Origin: JAAYEB01 sp035306725
Lineage (GTDB): Bacteria > Fibrobacterota > Chitinivibrionia > Chitinivibrionales > Chitinispirillaceae
Length of the DNA: 10,712 nucleotides
NCBI GenBank assembly: GCA_035306725.1
Contig: DATGNN010000181.1
Location: forward strand, 1-10,712
Direction: 5' to 3'
The notes under the pieces were generated by a model. It ran no database searches. It was given only the letters and a program-made list of their open reading frames with translations, and had not been told where the DNA came from. This document shows, piece after piece, positions 1 to 7,630 of the stretch. Made by a program: the position numbers and the translations under genes. How positions within the stretch are numbered: position 1 is the first letter of the stretch; every line of letters starts with the position of its first letter.

Positions 1-303
1 ACATTACTATCCTGCTGGCCCCCGTCTCCTGACCTCTCCCTCTAAATCTCCCTCTCCCGGTGTGAGAGGGAGACTCTGAATACAGAATGTTAATCAAATC
101 ATATGTAAAAAGAAAGAATAAAAGCTCGGGGAAGGGGGACTGGAGGAAGAGGTCTTCTGGACTATACCCAGCTTTCCACACGCCCCCAAACAGGGGTTTC
201 AGAGCTGCAAAAAACTGTCGCGGGGGGCGTGTGCGCTCGGCGACCATGACAACCTATACCCATGTCCTGATGTTGGAGACTTGCATAAAAATTCATCACA
301 ATC
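1..303. other. non-coding, GC-richer left flank
   Basis: No convincing gene is visible here. The stretch is purine/pyrimidine-skewed (many GA-rich and C-rich runs) and visibly richer in GC than the AT-rich spacers elsewhere in the window. A plus-strand frame of 74 codons (87-311) is open, but it has a low-complexity basic composition, no ribosome-binding site and no family I recognise. Near its end it reads TTYTHVLM, which recalls the tail of tyrosine recombinases around the catalytic tyrosine, but the surrounding motif is scrambled. At most this is a decayed remnant. What can be supported is the hairpin at 47-73 and the ArsR-proximal dyad that follows this region. Confidence 0.5.
47..73. repeat. 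perfect 10-bp inverted repeat, GA/CT hairpin
   Basis: TCTCCCTCTC at 47-56 and its exact reverse complement GAGAGGGAGA at 64-73 flank a 7-base loop (CCGGTGT). A partial extra copy of the CTCCCTCT arm lies just upstream at about 34-43. Short CT/GA palindromes like this are common as dispersed intergenic repeats in bacterial genomes, which is my inference for this one. No T-tract follows, so it is not a typical intrinsic terminator. Confidence 0.55.
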
Positions 304-325
304 TATTTTAGTGACTACTAAAATA
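304..325. promoter_or_regulatory. candidate ArsR operator (9-4-9 perfect dyad)
   Basis: TATTTTAGT (304-312) and its exact reverse complement ACTAAAATA (317-325) are separated by GACT. The dyad ends 8 bases before the ATG of the ArsR-family gene, occupying the place where a ribosome-binding site would be. ArsR/SmtB repressors usually bind AT-rich dyads that overlap their own promoter or leader, so autoregulation is the natural reading. That role is inferred from position and symmetry only. I did not find a second copy in front of the TolC gene. Confidence 0.5.
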
Positions 326-333
326 AAAAAACT

Positions 334-678
334 ATGAACTATCCAGATGTAACCATTTTCAAGGCACTTGCTGTAGAACCGAGAGCAAAGATCATATCGC
401 TTCTTTGCAGCAGGAGTTTGTGCGCCGGTGCGATTGCTCACTTGCTGAAAATCACTCCCGGTGCAGTATCGCAGCATCTTAATGTGCTCAAAGACTGCGG
501 TATGGTTGTTGGTGAACAACGCGGTTATTTTGTGCATTACCGAATCGCTCCGGATGCAGAAAAACAGGCACATGAAGCACTTGATGCTTTATTTATCAAA
601 CCTGCCGGTGAGATCCAGGGAAACAAGATACTACCAAAAAAATGTTCGTGTAAAAACATAACAGACATAATGCAATAA
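334..678 (+). CDS. ArsR-family winged-helix repressor
   Basis: The product is a 114-residue cytoplasmic DNA-binding protein of the ArsR/SmtB type, a family of dimeric repressors that release DNA on binding metal(loid)s or on other redox or small-molecule signals. The N-terminal KALAVEPRAKIISLL helix (10-24), the recognition helix ITPGAVSQHLNVLKDCGMV (40-58) and the wing GEQRGYFVHYRI (60-71) are all present. Cysteines stand at 25, 30 and 55, with a C-terminal CSC pair at 104-106. The last two could bind a thiophilic metal or form a redox switch, but the classical ArsR CVC motif in the recognition helix is absent, so the ligand is unknown. ATG 334 is the first start after an in-frame stop. It lacks an obvious Shine-Dalgarno sequence and is preceded by a perfect dyad. 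The gene is followed 125 bases later by an efflux operon on the same strand, which it probably controls. Confidence 0.85.
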   Translation: MNYPDVTIFKALAVEPRAKIISLLCSRSLCAGAIAHLLKITPGAVSQHLNVLKDCGMVVGEQRGYFVHYRIAPDAEKQAHEALDALFIKPAGEIQGNKILPKKCSCKNITDIMQ

Positions 679-726
679 CGTATCATTAACCTCTGAAAGA
701 AAATATCCCGATGTGCAACATCAAAC

Positions 727-764
727 ATCACTCTGAATATACAAAAACACGGATGTTCAGATAT
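727..764. promoter_or_regulatory. weak CTGAA/TTCAG dyad before efflux operon
   Basis: Between the repressor and the TolC gene, CTGAA and TTCAG form an inverted pair about 18 bases apart (within the stretch from CTCTGAATATAC to GTTCAGATAT). Some ArsR/SmtB operators carry TGAA/TTCA half-sites, but their usual spacing is shorter, so this is only a weak candidate for a second regulatory site. The rest of the 125-base spacer shows no clear promoter or terminator. Confidence 0.15.
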
Positions 765-789
765 GTCAGAACAGCCGGTTACCTCCGTT

Positions 790-799
790 AGAGGACAAA
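790..799 (+). promoter_or_regulatory. Shine-Dalgarno leader AGAGGACAAA of TolC gene
   Basis: AGAGGA lies 8 bases before ATG 804 and supports that start. The same ten bases, AGAGGACAAA, precede the DsbA-like gene at 6585-6594. The match may simply be this organism's preferred ribosome-binding context. Confidence 0.55.
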
Positions 800-803
800 A
801 AAC

Positions 804-2186
804 ATGAAATCTTTTATAATCACTCATTTCTTTTTACCAGTAGTCCTGATATTTGGAGGCGCGTTTCTGCTTCCCGCCCAGACATACGCCAACCATTCAA
901 AAGTAAACAACAAGGATGATTCCCCGGGGAAAAAAAATTTTTCCGGACAAAATAATACAGACAGCCTGACTCTTGATGAATGCATTACGGCTGCTTTGGA
1001 AAACAATCCCGACATTCAGGCAGCAGTAAACGAACTTCAGGCAGCACACGCCCGATATCAGGGAGCACGTTCGGCAATTCTGCCGTCTATTCACTTTGGA
1101 AGTGCATACGAATACTATTCTAACGAACAACGGGTTTTACAGCCGCACGGAACCGGTGAACAAGGAATATTCAGTAATCAGCTCGCACGCGCGGATGCTG
1201 TTCTTACGATACCGGTTTTCAACGGCAAGCGGTCGATAAATAATATGCATGCATTTTCACACTCCCGCAAGGCGCAGGAATATCAGACACAACGGCACAA
1301 AAACATACTTGCATTCTCTGTTTCCCGTATTTTTCATACAATCATAAATCTTGAAAACCGTCTTGTTTCGTTACAAAAATCCATTGAAGCAATGGAATCG
1401 CACCATAAACGGATATCTTCAATGATCGAAGCCAAAAAGGCGGCTTCACTGGATCTGCTTCGAACAAACGTCCGTCTGGCGTCCTTGCATCAACAGAAAC
1501 TGGTTGCAGATAATGAAATTTCAGCTTTTCGATCACAACTATCTGCGATTATGACCGAAAACATATCACTGCGTCCGTTAACAATACCCGTTCCTGCGGA
1601 CTTGAAAACAACCATTGCCCCTGTCGATTCACTTTATGAACAGGCCCTTTGCTGCAGGGCAGATTATCTTGCGATGCAGGAAATGCTTGAAGCTCAGATG
1701 CGAAGAGTTGATTTCGCTCGTGGCGCACTTGCTCCTTCGATTTCATTAAAAGGAGGATATGGTATTCGTACCGATGTATCGGGTAAAAACGAGCTGGCCG
1801 CAACAGCAGCACTTTCCCTGTCGCTGCCACTGTTTGAAGGTGGACGCAATACTGCAAAAATAAATGAAGAAAAGGCTTTGCTTGAAGCACAACAGAATCG
1901 TGTGAATTCATTAAGTTTGCAAATTTTCAGTGAAATTGAAACCGCTTTACTGGATATACATGCAGCCAAAGAAAGGATAAGCATAGCACAAACAGGTATT
2001 GATGCTGCCAGAGAAGGACTGAGAATAGAAAATGTCAAATACGAACAGGGCAAAGGTACAATAAGCAACGTACTTGATGCACAGGCTGAACTGCTCGAAG
2101 CAGAAACGAATCAGTATGAAGCATCAAGTGCTCTTATGATCGCCTATGCCCGTCTTAAATTAGTATCCGGAGAAGTTTTAAAATGA
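804..2186 (+). CDS. TolC-family outer-membrane efflux channel
   Basis: This 460-residue exported protein forms the outer-membrane and periplasmic tunnel of a tripartite efflux pump. A Sec signal peptide covers residues 1-29 (hydrophobic core 8-24, likely cut after TYA). The mature part shows the two structural repeats of the OEP family. The first begins with LTLDECITAALENNPDI (55-71), followed by a long helix and LPSIHFGSAYEY. The second contains LAPSISLKGGYG, then LFEGGRNTAKINEEKALLE near residue 343 and long alanine- and glutamate-rich helices to the end. Length is normal for the family. A good ribosome-binding site supports the start. The stop codon overlaps the start of the adaptor gene (ATGA), so the two are translationally coupled. 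Substrate cannot be read from this component. Confidence 0.92.
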   Translation: MKSFIITHFFLPVVLIFGGAFLLPAQTYANHSKVNNKDDSPGKKNFSGQNNTDSLTLDECITAALENNPDIQAAVNELQAAHARYQGARSAILPSIHFGSAYEYYSNEQRVLQPHGTGEQGIFSNQLARADAVLTIPVFNGKRSINNMHAFSHSRKAQEYQTQRHKNILAFSVSRIFHTIINLENRLVSLQKSIEAMESHHKRISSMIEAKKAASLDLLRTNVRLASLHQQKLVADNEISAFRSQLSAIMTENISLRPLTIPVPADLKTTIAPVDSLYEQALCCRADYLAMQEMLEAQMRRVDFARGALAPSISLKGGYGIRTDVSGKNELAATAALSLSLPLFEGGRNTAKINEEKALLEAQQNRVNSLSLQIFSEIETALLDIHAAKERISIAQTGIDAAREGLRIENVKYEQGKGTISNVLDAQAELLEAETNQYEASSALMIAYARLKLVSGEVLK

Positions 2187-3355
2187 TGATTAAATACAAG
2201 GCTGTTAAATATGCTGCAATTATCCTGCTTGCTTTCTTGTCACAATGCGGCAGTAAAGAACAACAAATGACTCCTTCACCCAACCAACGCCCGGAAACGG
2301 GAAATACAACTAAAGGTATGATACCTTTAGTAGCGGTATCAAAGGTTGAACTTTCCACTGTTACTTCCGTTCTTCAGTTAACCGGCTCGGTTGAGCCTGT
2401 GCGCATAGCGCGGCTGGCTTCACCGGTGGAAGGGCCAATTCAAACACTGTGGGCCCGTGAAGGAGATTCCATTAAAGCCGGAAAAGTTCTGGTAGATATC
2501 GGGCGAAAGAGCGCGGCAAGCGCCCAGCTTGCTGCTGCGCGCGAATACATGCAGAAACAGGAACAGGAACTCAAACGAATAAAAAAACTTGTTAACGACG
2601 GCGCAATTGCCGAATCGGAACTGGATGCAGCTCATTCGCAATATGAAAACGCACGTGCCCAATATGCGCGTGCAGGTGAAGTTTCGGGAGATTTCAAAAT
2701 ACGCGCCCCATGGAGCGGCATTGTCGCAAAAGTTTTAGCTGCCGAGGGAGATTTTGTAGCTCCACGTTCACCGCTCATAGAAATATATGATCCCTCAACA
2801 CTAGTTGTAAAATCCAGCGTACCAGAAAGCCGCGCAACCAAATTGCACCAGCACGCTCCGGTAAAGATTCGTTTCGACGCTTTAGCTGGGCATGTATATG
2901 ACGGCTCAGTCAGCAGAATTTTTCCTCAACTGGATCCCCAAACCCGTACACGAGCATTTGAGGTAACAATACATGACAGCGTTGAACTGATCCCGGGAAT
3001 GTTCTCACGTCTGGAAGTTCAAATGGCAAAAGCAGACAGTGCTCTGGTTATCCCGGAAAATGCGATTGTAACTACTCCAAAAGGTGAAAGTATTGTCTTT
3101 GTTATCGAAAACAAAGCCACTAAAGCCCGATCGGTAACTATCGGTATTCGCAACAAAAAAAGAGTACAGATAAAACAAGGGTTACAGGTCGGCGAGATGA
3201 TTGTTGTTGCCGGTAATGAAAAACTTAAAAACGGCTCGATAGTACGTATCGCCCAAAATTCAGTTTCCGGGTCTCGAAAAGGAACTGGTCCGGGCAACAA
3301 AAACATTTCTTCAGATGATATCAAGCAACCAGCTCAGAAGAAAGCAGACAAATGA
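2183..3355 (+). CDS. RND efflux periplasmic adaptor (HlyD/MFP family)
   Basis: This 390-residue periplasmic adaptor bridges the inner-membrane RND pump and the TolC-type channel. The N-terminus has a hydrophobic segment ending in LSQC (19-22) followed by GSK. This is probably a lipoprotein signal with an unusual glutamine before the cysteine. Domains in order: first lipoyl half (about 79-108, SPVEGPIQTLWAREGDSIKAG), helical hairpin (about 111-167), second lipoyl half (about 171-203, IRAPWSGIVAKVLAAEGDFV), then beta-barrel and membrane-proximal domains containing PGMFSRLEV and VIPENAIV. The tail after about 355 is lysine-rich and looks disordered. The start overlaps the TolC stop by four bases and the stop overlaps the RND start by four bases (ATGA both times), indicating one tightly coupled operon. 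A GGAG element about 10 bases upstream serves the start. An ATG three bases later is equally possible. Confidence 0.92.
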   Translation: MMIKYKAVKYAAIILLAFLSQCGSKEQQMTPSPNQRPETGNTTKGMIPLVAVSKVELSTVTSVLQLTGSVEPVRIARLASPVEGPIQTLWAREGDSIKAGKVLVDIGRKSAASAQLAAAREYMQKQEQELKRIKKLVNDGAIAESELDAAHSQYENARAQYARAGEVSGDFKIRAPWSGIVAKVLAAEGDFVAPRSPLIEIYDPSTLVVKSSVPESRATKLHQHAPVKIRFDALAGHVYDGSVSRIFPQLDPQTRTRAFEVTIHDSVELIPGMFSRLEVQMAKADSALVIPENAIVTTPKGESIVFVIENKATKARSVTIGIRNKKRVQIKQGLQVGEMIVVAGNEKLKNGSIVRIAQNSVSGSRKGTGPGNKNISSDDIKQPAQKKADK

Positions 3356-4866
3356 AAATCACCCGATATGCCGTAAATCACAGATTATCAGTCAACGCAA
3401 TTATCTCTGCGCTTTTACTCCTTGGTTTGTATGGTCTATGGCATCTTCCGGTTGATCTGCTGCCAAGTATTACCTATCCTCTTGTAAGGCTTTCGGTAAA
3501 CTGGCGTGGCGTTGCGCCCGAAGAAATAGAACGGGGCATTGCCGAACCGCTTGAGAGGGTGATGGCGACTATTGACGGGCTGGATTATCTTGAATCATCG
3601 TGTATTGAAGGGCAATATAACCTTACGGTAAACTTCAGACCCGGCATCAATATTGATATCGCGTACCAGGATGTGCTGGCAGCCCTGAACCGTACTTCAC
3701 GTAATTTGCCTCAGGATGCCGATCCGCCGGTAGTATTTAAAGCTGATCCATCACAACTGCCTGTTGCGCAGATCTCTTTTTCATCGGATGAATGGGATCT
3801 GGTACGTCTTCGTTCCTGGGCTGACAGGTGGCTTCAAGACCAGCTTTTAACTGTTGCGGGTGTAGCAGGAACAGAGATTATTGGCGGTCTTGAACGTGAA
3901 ATCCGTGTTGAACTGGACCCACAGATACTCTCCAAGCATCAGTTGACGCTGGAAGGGGTTTTGAAAACTCTTGAAAACGAGAATGTGGAAATGACTGCGG
4001 GAAGAGTAACAACGGGTCCTGATGAAATCATAGCCCGCACTGTTGGAGAATACAGTTCCATTGAAGAGATCGAAAATACAGTAATAACACGAACCGGTAA
4101 TGCGGTAGTCCGACTTAAGGATATCGCATCTGTAAGGGATTCTCATGAAGATGCAAGGATTATTACCCGTCTGAACGGCGTCCCTTGTGTAACCGTAAGC
4201 ATTCTCAAGCAAGCCGACGCCAATACTGCTGAAGTGGCAAGATTGGTAACCCGAAAAATCAATGAACTTTCTGATATCATGCCTCCCGGTATCCGTTTTG
4301 GTACGGTAGAAGATCAGTCGGTATATGTACAATCTGCAATTGATGGAGTTCGCAATGCCGCTGTCCAGGCAGCTTTACTTATGGTGATAATCGTGTTCAT
4401 TTTTCTGGGTAGCTGGCGGCAGGTTGTTGTCATGGCTGTAACTCTTCCACTCACCCTGATTTTCAATTTCGCGTTCATGAAACTCGCAGGATTTTCCCTT
4501 AACATTTTTTCTCTGGGGGGGCTGGTAGTCGCAATCGGAGTCTTGCTTGATAATTCAACTATCATAGTGGAAAATGCCACCCGACTGTTTGGCATAAAAA
4601 AAGGTGAAAAATCTTCAGAAACTACTATTGCAGCAGTTGCAGAAACAGGGCCCGCACTCATGGCTGCAACATTCTGTTTTCTGGCACTCTTTCTTCCTTT
4701 TCTTCTGATTCCGGGTATGACCAGTCTTCTAATGCGGGAGTTGATCCTTGTTGTTGCATGTATTACAATAATAAGCCTTGCCATGGCATTGACAGTAACC
4801 CCGATGTTGACAGCCTGGGGGGATATGCGGCAGTTCTCAAAACCGATCTTCTTCAGGCATTCTTGA
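3352..4866 (+). CDS. RND efflux transporter, 5' part (frameshifted)
   Basis: This is the N-terminal half of an AcrB-like (HAE-type) inner-membrane proton antiporter. Residues 12-32 form TM1, followed by the PVDLLPSITYPLV motif and periplasmic porter domains (ISFSSDEWDL, GLEREIRVELDP). From about residue 335 comes the TM2-TM6 bundle. TM4 reads GLVVAIGVLLDNSTIIVEN with the proton-relay Asp at residue 400. The usual Asp pair is Asp-Asn here, as in many non-AcrB members. The frame leaves the family pattern after TPMLTAWGD and stops at 4866. The missing half continues one base out of phase. Removing one base between 4811 and 4866, most simply from the G6 run at 4817-4822, restores a single 1023-codon protein (3352-6424), a normal RND length. 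Either the pump is inactive in this genome or the extra G is a sequence error. The substrate is unknown. Confidence 0.88.
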   Translation: MKITRYAVNHRLSVNAIISALLLLGLYGLWHLPVDLLPSITYPLVRLSVNWRGVAPEEIERGIAEPLERVMATIDGLDYLESSCIEGQYNLTVNFRPGINIDIAYQDVLAALNRTSRNLPQDADPPVVFKADPSQLPVAQISFSSDEWDLVRLRSWADRWLQDQLLTVAGVAGTEIIGGLEREIRVELDPQILSKHQLTLEGVLKTLENENVEMTAGRVTTGPDEIIARTVGEYSSIEEIENTVITRTGNAVVRLKDIASVRDSHEDARIITRLNGVPCVTVSILKQADANTAEVARLVTRKINELSDIMPPGIRFGTVEDQSVYVQSAIDGVRNAAVQAALLMVIIVFIFLGSWRQVVVMAVTLPLTLIFNFAFMKLAGFSLNIFSLGGLVVAIGVLLDNSTIIVENATRLFGIKKGEKSSETTIAAVAETGPALMAATFCFLALFLPFLLIPGMTSLLMRELILVVACITIISLAMALTVTPMLTAWGDMRQFSKPIFFRHS

Positions 4867-6424
4867 CCGTATACATGAAAGTTTATCTGATTCTTACGGA
4901 TCATTACTAAACCGTGTTCTCAAACGGCCATTGATTACCTTTTTTACTTTTGTCGGGGTTCTTTTTGCCGGTATTGCCCTTGTACCCAGAATCGGCTCGG
5001 AATTTCTGCCAAAAATGGATGATGGTCGGATCATGATAAAAGTAAAATTACCCTCAGGCACATCTGTTGCCCGTACAGACAGCACTTTACGCAGTATTGA
5101 AAAGGTTATCGCTGGTGATACATTGATCGAAAGCGCCTTTGCCCTGGCCGGAGGTCAACCAAGAGGTCTTATGACTTACGAAGCAGCACATGAAGGACAG
5201 GTTGACATACAGCTTATAAACAGGAAAAATCGAAAAATTACCACAGAGAAATACATTGAAACCCTCAGACCAAAAATTGCCAGACTGGCCATACCCGGCG
5301 CACGAATCATGGCAATGCAAAAAAGTGTGCGGGGCATTCACGGCATGGGAAAATCGGATATTGAAGTAAAAATACGTGGCGCAGACTATCGAAATTTGTT
5401 TTCCATAGCACAAAACGCTGCCGATATAATGCGCAACCAAACCGATTTGGTGAATGTCATGGTCACATCCGATATGCAAAAACCTGAATACAGGGTTATC
5501 GTTGATCGTGAACGTGCCTCATTAACAGGCATCCCTGTCGCACACATCGCAAAAACATTACGCTCCCTTATTGATGGTACAGTATCAACGCGGTTCCGTG
5601 AAAACAACGAATATTATGGTATCAGGCTGATTGCACCTGCCGTATCCATGAAACATAAGGACGACATCGGGAATCTTCTTGTTGATATTAACGGAGAAAA
5701 CCATATTCGGCTCTATGATATAGCAGAAATTAAAAAATCTACGGGACCTGTAGAGATAGCACGTGAGAACCAGATTTCACAGACAATTGTTTCTGCGAAT
5801 GTGAAAGGTACCAATGTAAGTGAAGCCCTTTTGAGACTCCAGCGTTCACTCGACAGCCTTGAGATGCCATCGGGATATTCTGTTCATTATGGTGGGCAGG
5901 CACCTCTTATGAAACAGATGCACAGCGCAATGATTCTTATAATTCTTTTTGCACTTTTCTTTGCGTTTGTTGTTTTGACAGTACAGTTCAACAACCTGCG
6001 ACTGCCGGCTCTGGTTCTGGGCAGCATACCATTTTGCCTTACTGGTGCGGTTTTCGGACTGTTTTTCACAGGAACACCAACAAGTGTTACTGCAGTTGTA
6101 GGACTGCTTCTTGTTGTGGCAGCATCGGTAAATGACGGAGTTTTGTTGTTTACATTTGCTGATGAATTACACTTAAAAAAAGGGATGAACAGGCTAGATG
6201 CGGTACTGGAAGCCGGAAAAATCCGGTTCAGACCACGTGTAATGACCACTATCACGACAATGGCCGGACTGTTCCCTCTTGCTATGGGACTGGAAATCGG
6301 AGCAGATTTATTGCGTCCCATGGCAACAGGTGCTATAGGTGGACTGATTATGGAAATGGCTGTTGCCCTTTTTCTGATGCCGCTCTTTTATGCGTTCGCA
6401 ACCAGAAAATCAAAAAAAGAATAA
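4811..6424 (+). CDS. RND efflux transporter, 3' part (frameshifted)
   Basis: This is the C-terminal half of the same RND pump, in frame +2. The frame is open from 4811, and the family-like sequence starts around ILDRIHESLSDSYGSLLNRV just before TM7 (ITFFTFVGVLFAGIALVPRI). The second periplasmic porter region follows (GSEFLPKMDDGRIMIKVKLP), and then TM8-TM12 from about 5930 (MILIILFALFFAFVVLTVQF; VVGLLLVVAASVNDGVLLF; ALFLMPLFYAF). TM10 has Asn-Asp where AcrB has its lysine, a substitution seen in other RND subfamilies. A TTG at 4931 is the first plausible in-frame initiation codon but has no ribosome-binding site, so independent translation is unlikely. It should be read with the 5' part as one gene whose reading frame is broken. 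Confidence 0.85.
   Translation, partial: QPGGICGSSQNRSSSGILDRIHESLSDSYGSLLNRVLKRPLITFFTFVGVLFAGIALVPRIGSEFLPKMDDGRIMIKVKLPSGTSVARTDSTLRSIEKVIAGDTLIESAFALAGGQPRGLMTYEAAHEGQVDIQLINRKNRKITTEKYIETLRPKIARLAIPGARIMAMQKSVRGIHGMGKSDIEVKIRGADYRNLFSIAQNAADIMRNQTDLVNVMVTSDMQKPEYRVIVDRERASLTGIPVAHIAKTLRSLIDGTVSTRFRENNEYYGIRLIAPAVSMKHKDDIGNLLVDINGENHIRLYDIAEIKKSTGPVEIARENQISQTIVSANVKGTNVSEALLRLQRSLDSLEMPSGYSVHYGGQAPLMKQMHSAMILIILFALFFAFVVLTVQFNNLRLPALVLGSIPFCLTGAVFGLFFTGTPTSVTAVVGLLLVVAASVNDGVLLFTFADELHLKKGMNRLDAVLEAGKIRFRPRVMTTITTMAGLFPLAMGLEIGADLLRPMATGAIGGLIMEMAVALFLMPLFYAFATRKSKKE
4817..4822 (+). other. G6 homopolymer, probable frameshift site in RND gene
   Basis: Six consecutive Gs sit inside the only interval (4811-4866) where both frames of the split transporter are open. 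A one-base change in the run exactly accounts for the frame difference. It could be a sequencing or assembly error, a fixed mutation, or slippage-based on/off switching. Sequence alone does not decide. Confidence 0.55.
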
Positions 6425-6451
6425 ACCTGCTTTTTCTTCATTCCACAAATA

Positions 6452-6474
6452 CCGATGCAATTAAAGATCATCGG
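6452..6474. repeat. 6-bp hairpin downstream of efflux operon
   Basis: CCGATG (6452-6457) pairs with CATCGG (6469-6474) around an 11-base loop, 28 bases after the RND stop. There is no following T-run, so this is a poor intrinsic terminator. The 173-base spacer holds nothing else I recognise. Confidence 0.25.
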
Positions 6475-6584
6475 ACCCATGCATATGAAAACAACAGTAT
6501 TAAAGGCACTACTTGAATACAAAAAAACAATCTACCATTTTATGCATTACTGTAAAAATGTAATTTAAACCTGTATTGATTAAA

Positions 6585-6594
6585 AGAGGACAAA
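6585..6594 (+). promoter_or_regulatory. Shine-Dalgarno leader of DsbA-like gene
   Basis: AGAGGA ends 7 bases before GTG 6598 and makes that non-ATG codon the best start. The ten-base AGAGGACAAA is identical to the leader of the TolC gene. Confidence 0.55.
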
Positions 6595-6597
6595 TAA

Positions 6598-7428
6598 GTG
6601 AATCATAAACATTTTTTGCTGACAGGTGTTTTGATCTGTTCATTGTATATATCAGGTAATTGCGAATCTTACTGTGATTCACTCAATGAAAATCAGATGC
6701 TATTATTTACAAGTATTCAAAAAGTGTTTCGCATTCCCCAATGTTCTGATATGACCCTTGAATCTGCATTAATTGATTCCGGTAAATGTGCAATAGCATC
6801 ACGGCTATCTCAATATGGTGCCTGGCTCACTTATTTAAACAGGGATTCTGTTTACATTGTAAATAAGCTTGCAAAAAGAAATGAAAGTTTGTCATCCAAA
6901 AAACGGTATGAAATCAATGAAAAACTTTTTGAGACAGCAGGTGATAAAAATGCGCCTGTTACTATTGCAGTATATATATCTATAAGTTGTCCCTATTGTA
7001 AAACATTCTGCTCGTTATTATACGATCTGGTTACCGCAGGTTATCTTGAAGGAAAGGCAAAGTTATGTGTCAAGCTCCTTTCTGCGACTGATCGTGATAT
7101 GGCACTTTTGGCGGCGCATGGATTTAAAAAGTTCTGGGAATACATGAATCACATTTCAACTATAAAACGCCGTCTTGATCTGGACGTACTGCTTGAGGCT
7201 GCTCTTGATCTTAATATACCTCCAAAAGCATTTCAGAATTACATGGAAAATCCCTCTGTTCGGGCTCATGCTCTTGAATCAAGAGAGGAAGGTTTACGCA
7301 ACGGCGTGAAGGTAACACCGACAGTTTTCATAAATAATAGAAAATATGAAAGCCATAATGATCCGATATGGATTATTGATGCTGTTGAACATGAGTATGA
7401 ACAGGTTAGTAAAGATAACTCTAAATAA
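6598..7428 (+). CDS. exported DsbA-like thioredoxin-fold protein
   Basis: The 276-residue product starts with GTG. It has a short N-terminal hydrophobic export signal (6-20). SGNC at 19-22 loosely resembles a lipobox, but the residue before the cysteine is wrong, so lipidation is doubtful. Residues 28-112 form a separate helical domain with cysteines at 49 and 64. From about 118 comes a DsbA/DsbG-type thioredoxin fold: APVTIAVYISISCPYC puts the redox centre at C131-P-Y-C134, with an extra cysteine at 138, then a helical insertion, and the cis-proline loop VTPTVF with P241. It probably acts as a periplasmic thiol-disulfide oxidoreductase or reductase. The electron partner is not visible here. 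The N-terminal domain may be a degenerate cysteine-rich helical domain like those fused to other thioredoxin-fold proteins, but this is a guess. It is probably transcribed alone, 173 bases after the efflux operon. Confidence 0.75.
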   Translation: MNHKHFLLTGVLICSLYISGNCESYCDSLNENQMLLFTSIQKVFRIPQCSDMTLESALIDSGKCAIASRLSQYGAWLTYLNRDSVYIVNKLAKRNESLSSKKRYEINEKLFETAGDKNAPVTIAVYISISCPYCKTFCSLLYDLVTAGYLEGKAKLCVKLLSATDRDMALLAAHGFKKFWEYMNHISTIKRRLDLDVLLEAALDLNIPPKAFQNYMENPSVRAHALESREEGLRNGVKVTPTVFINNRKYESHNDPIWIIDAVEHEYEQVSKDNSK

Positions 7429-7468
7429 AAATTGTGTCTGAACAGTAACGGTTCCTTATGTGAGTCTT

Positions 7469-7559
7469 TTTTGCGGACATTGGTATAGATTAATTGTTAT
7501 GACAATTTTAACACAACGAAAAACGTTCAGTTAACATAACCTTAACAAATTCCGCAAAA
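7469..7559. repeat. 9-bp inverted arms flanking a 73-bp spacer
   Basis: TTTTGCGGA (7469-7477) and its exact reverse complement TCCGCAAAA (7551-7559) bracket an AT-rich segment upstream of the DsrE-like gene. Inside is a smaller dyad, AATTGT-TATG-ACAATT (7492-7507), of operator-like size. A T6 run precedes the left arm and another follows the right arm. This may be leader-RNA structure or a regulatory site, but chance is possible for arms of this length. Nothing else is seen between the DsbA-like stop and the DsrE-like start. Confidence 0.3.
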
Positions 7560-7630
7560 GAGCTTTTTTGGCAGAATCATTGGTTAATAGACTGTCCGAT
7601 TCAGGTTTATTAAATTTAAATGAGTGTTTT

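Noticed and set aside
199..573. 124-codon minus-strand frame
   Set aside because: It mostly overlaps the ArsR-family gene in antisense, and nothing in its translation resembles a known protein.
4515..4521. G7 run in the RND gene as a frameshift site
   Set aside because: The frame is correct on both sides: the TM4 motif with Asp400 follows directly.
4314..4904. 196-codon minus-strand frame, and the 161-codon one at 3847-4332
   Set aside because: Both lie opposite the clearly coding RND gene, have no recognisable domains or ribosome-binding sites, and are antisense shadows.
7568..7630. TTG start extending the DsrE-like protein by 21 residues
   Set aside because: The family starts at MKNLIIF-like sequence. 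The extension is unconserved and includes the repeated 18-mer.
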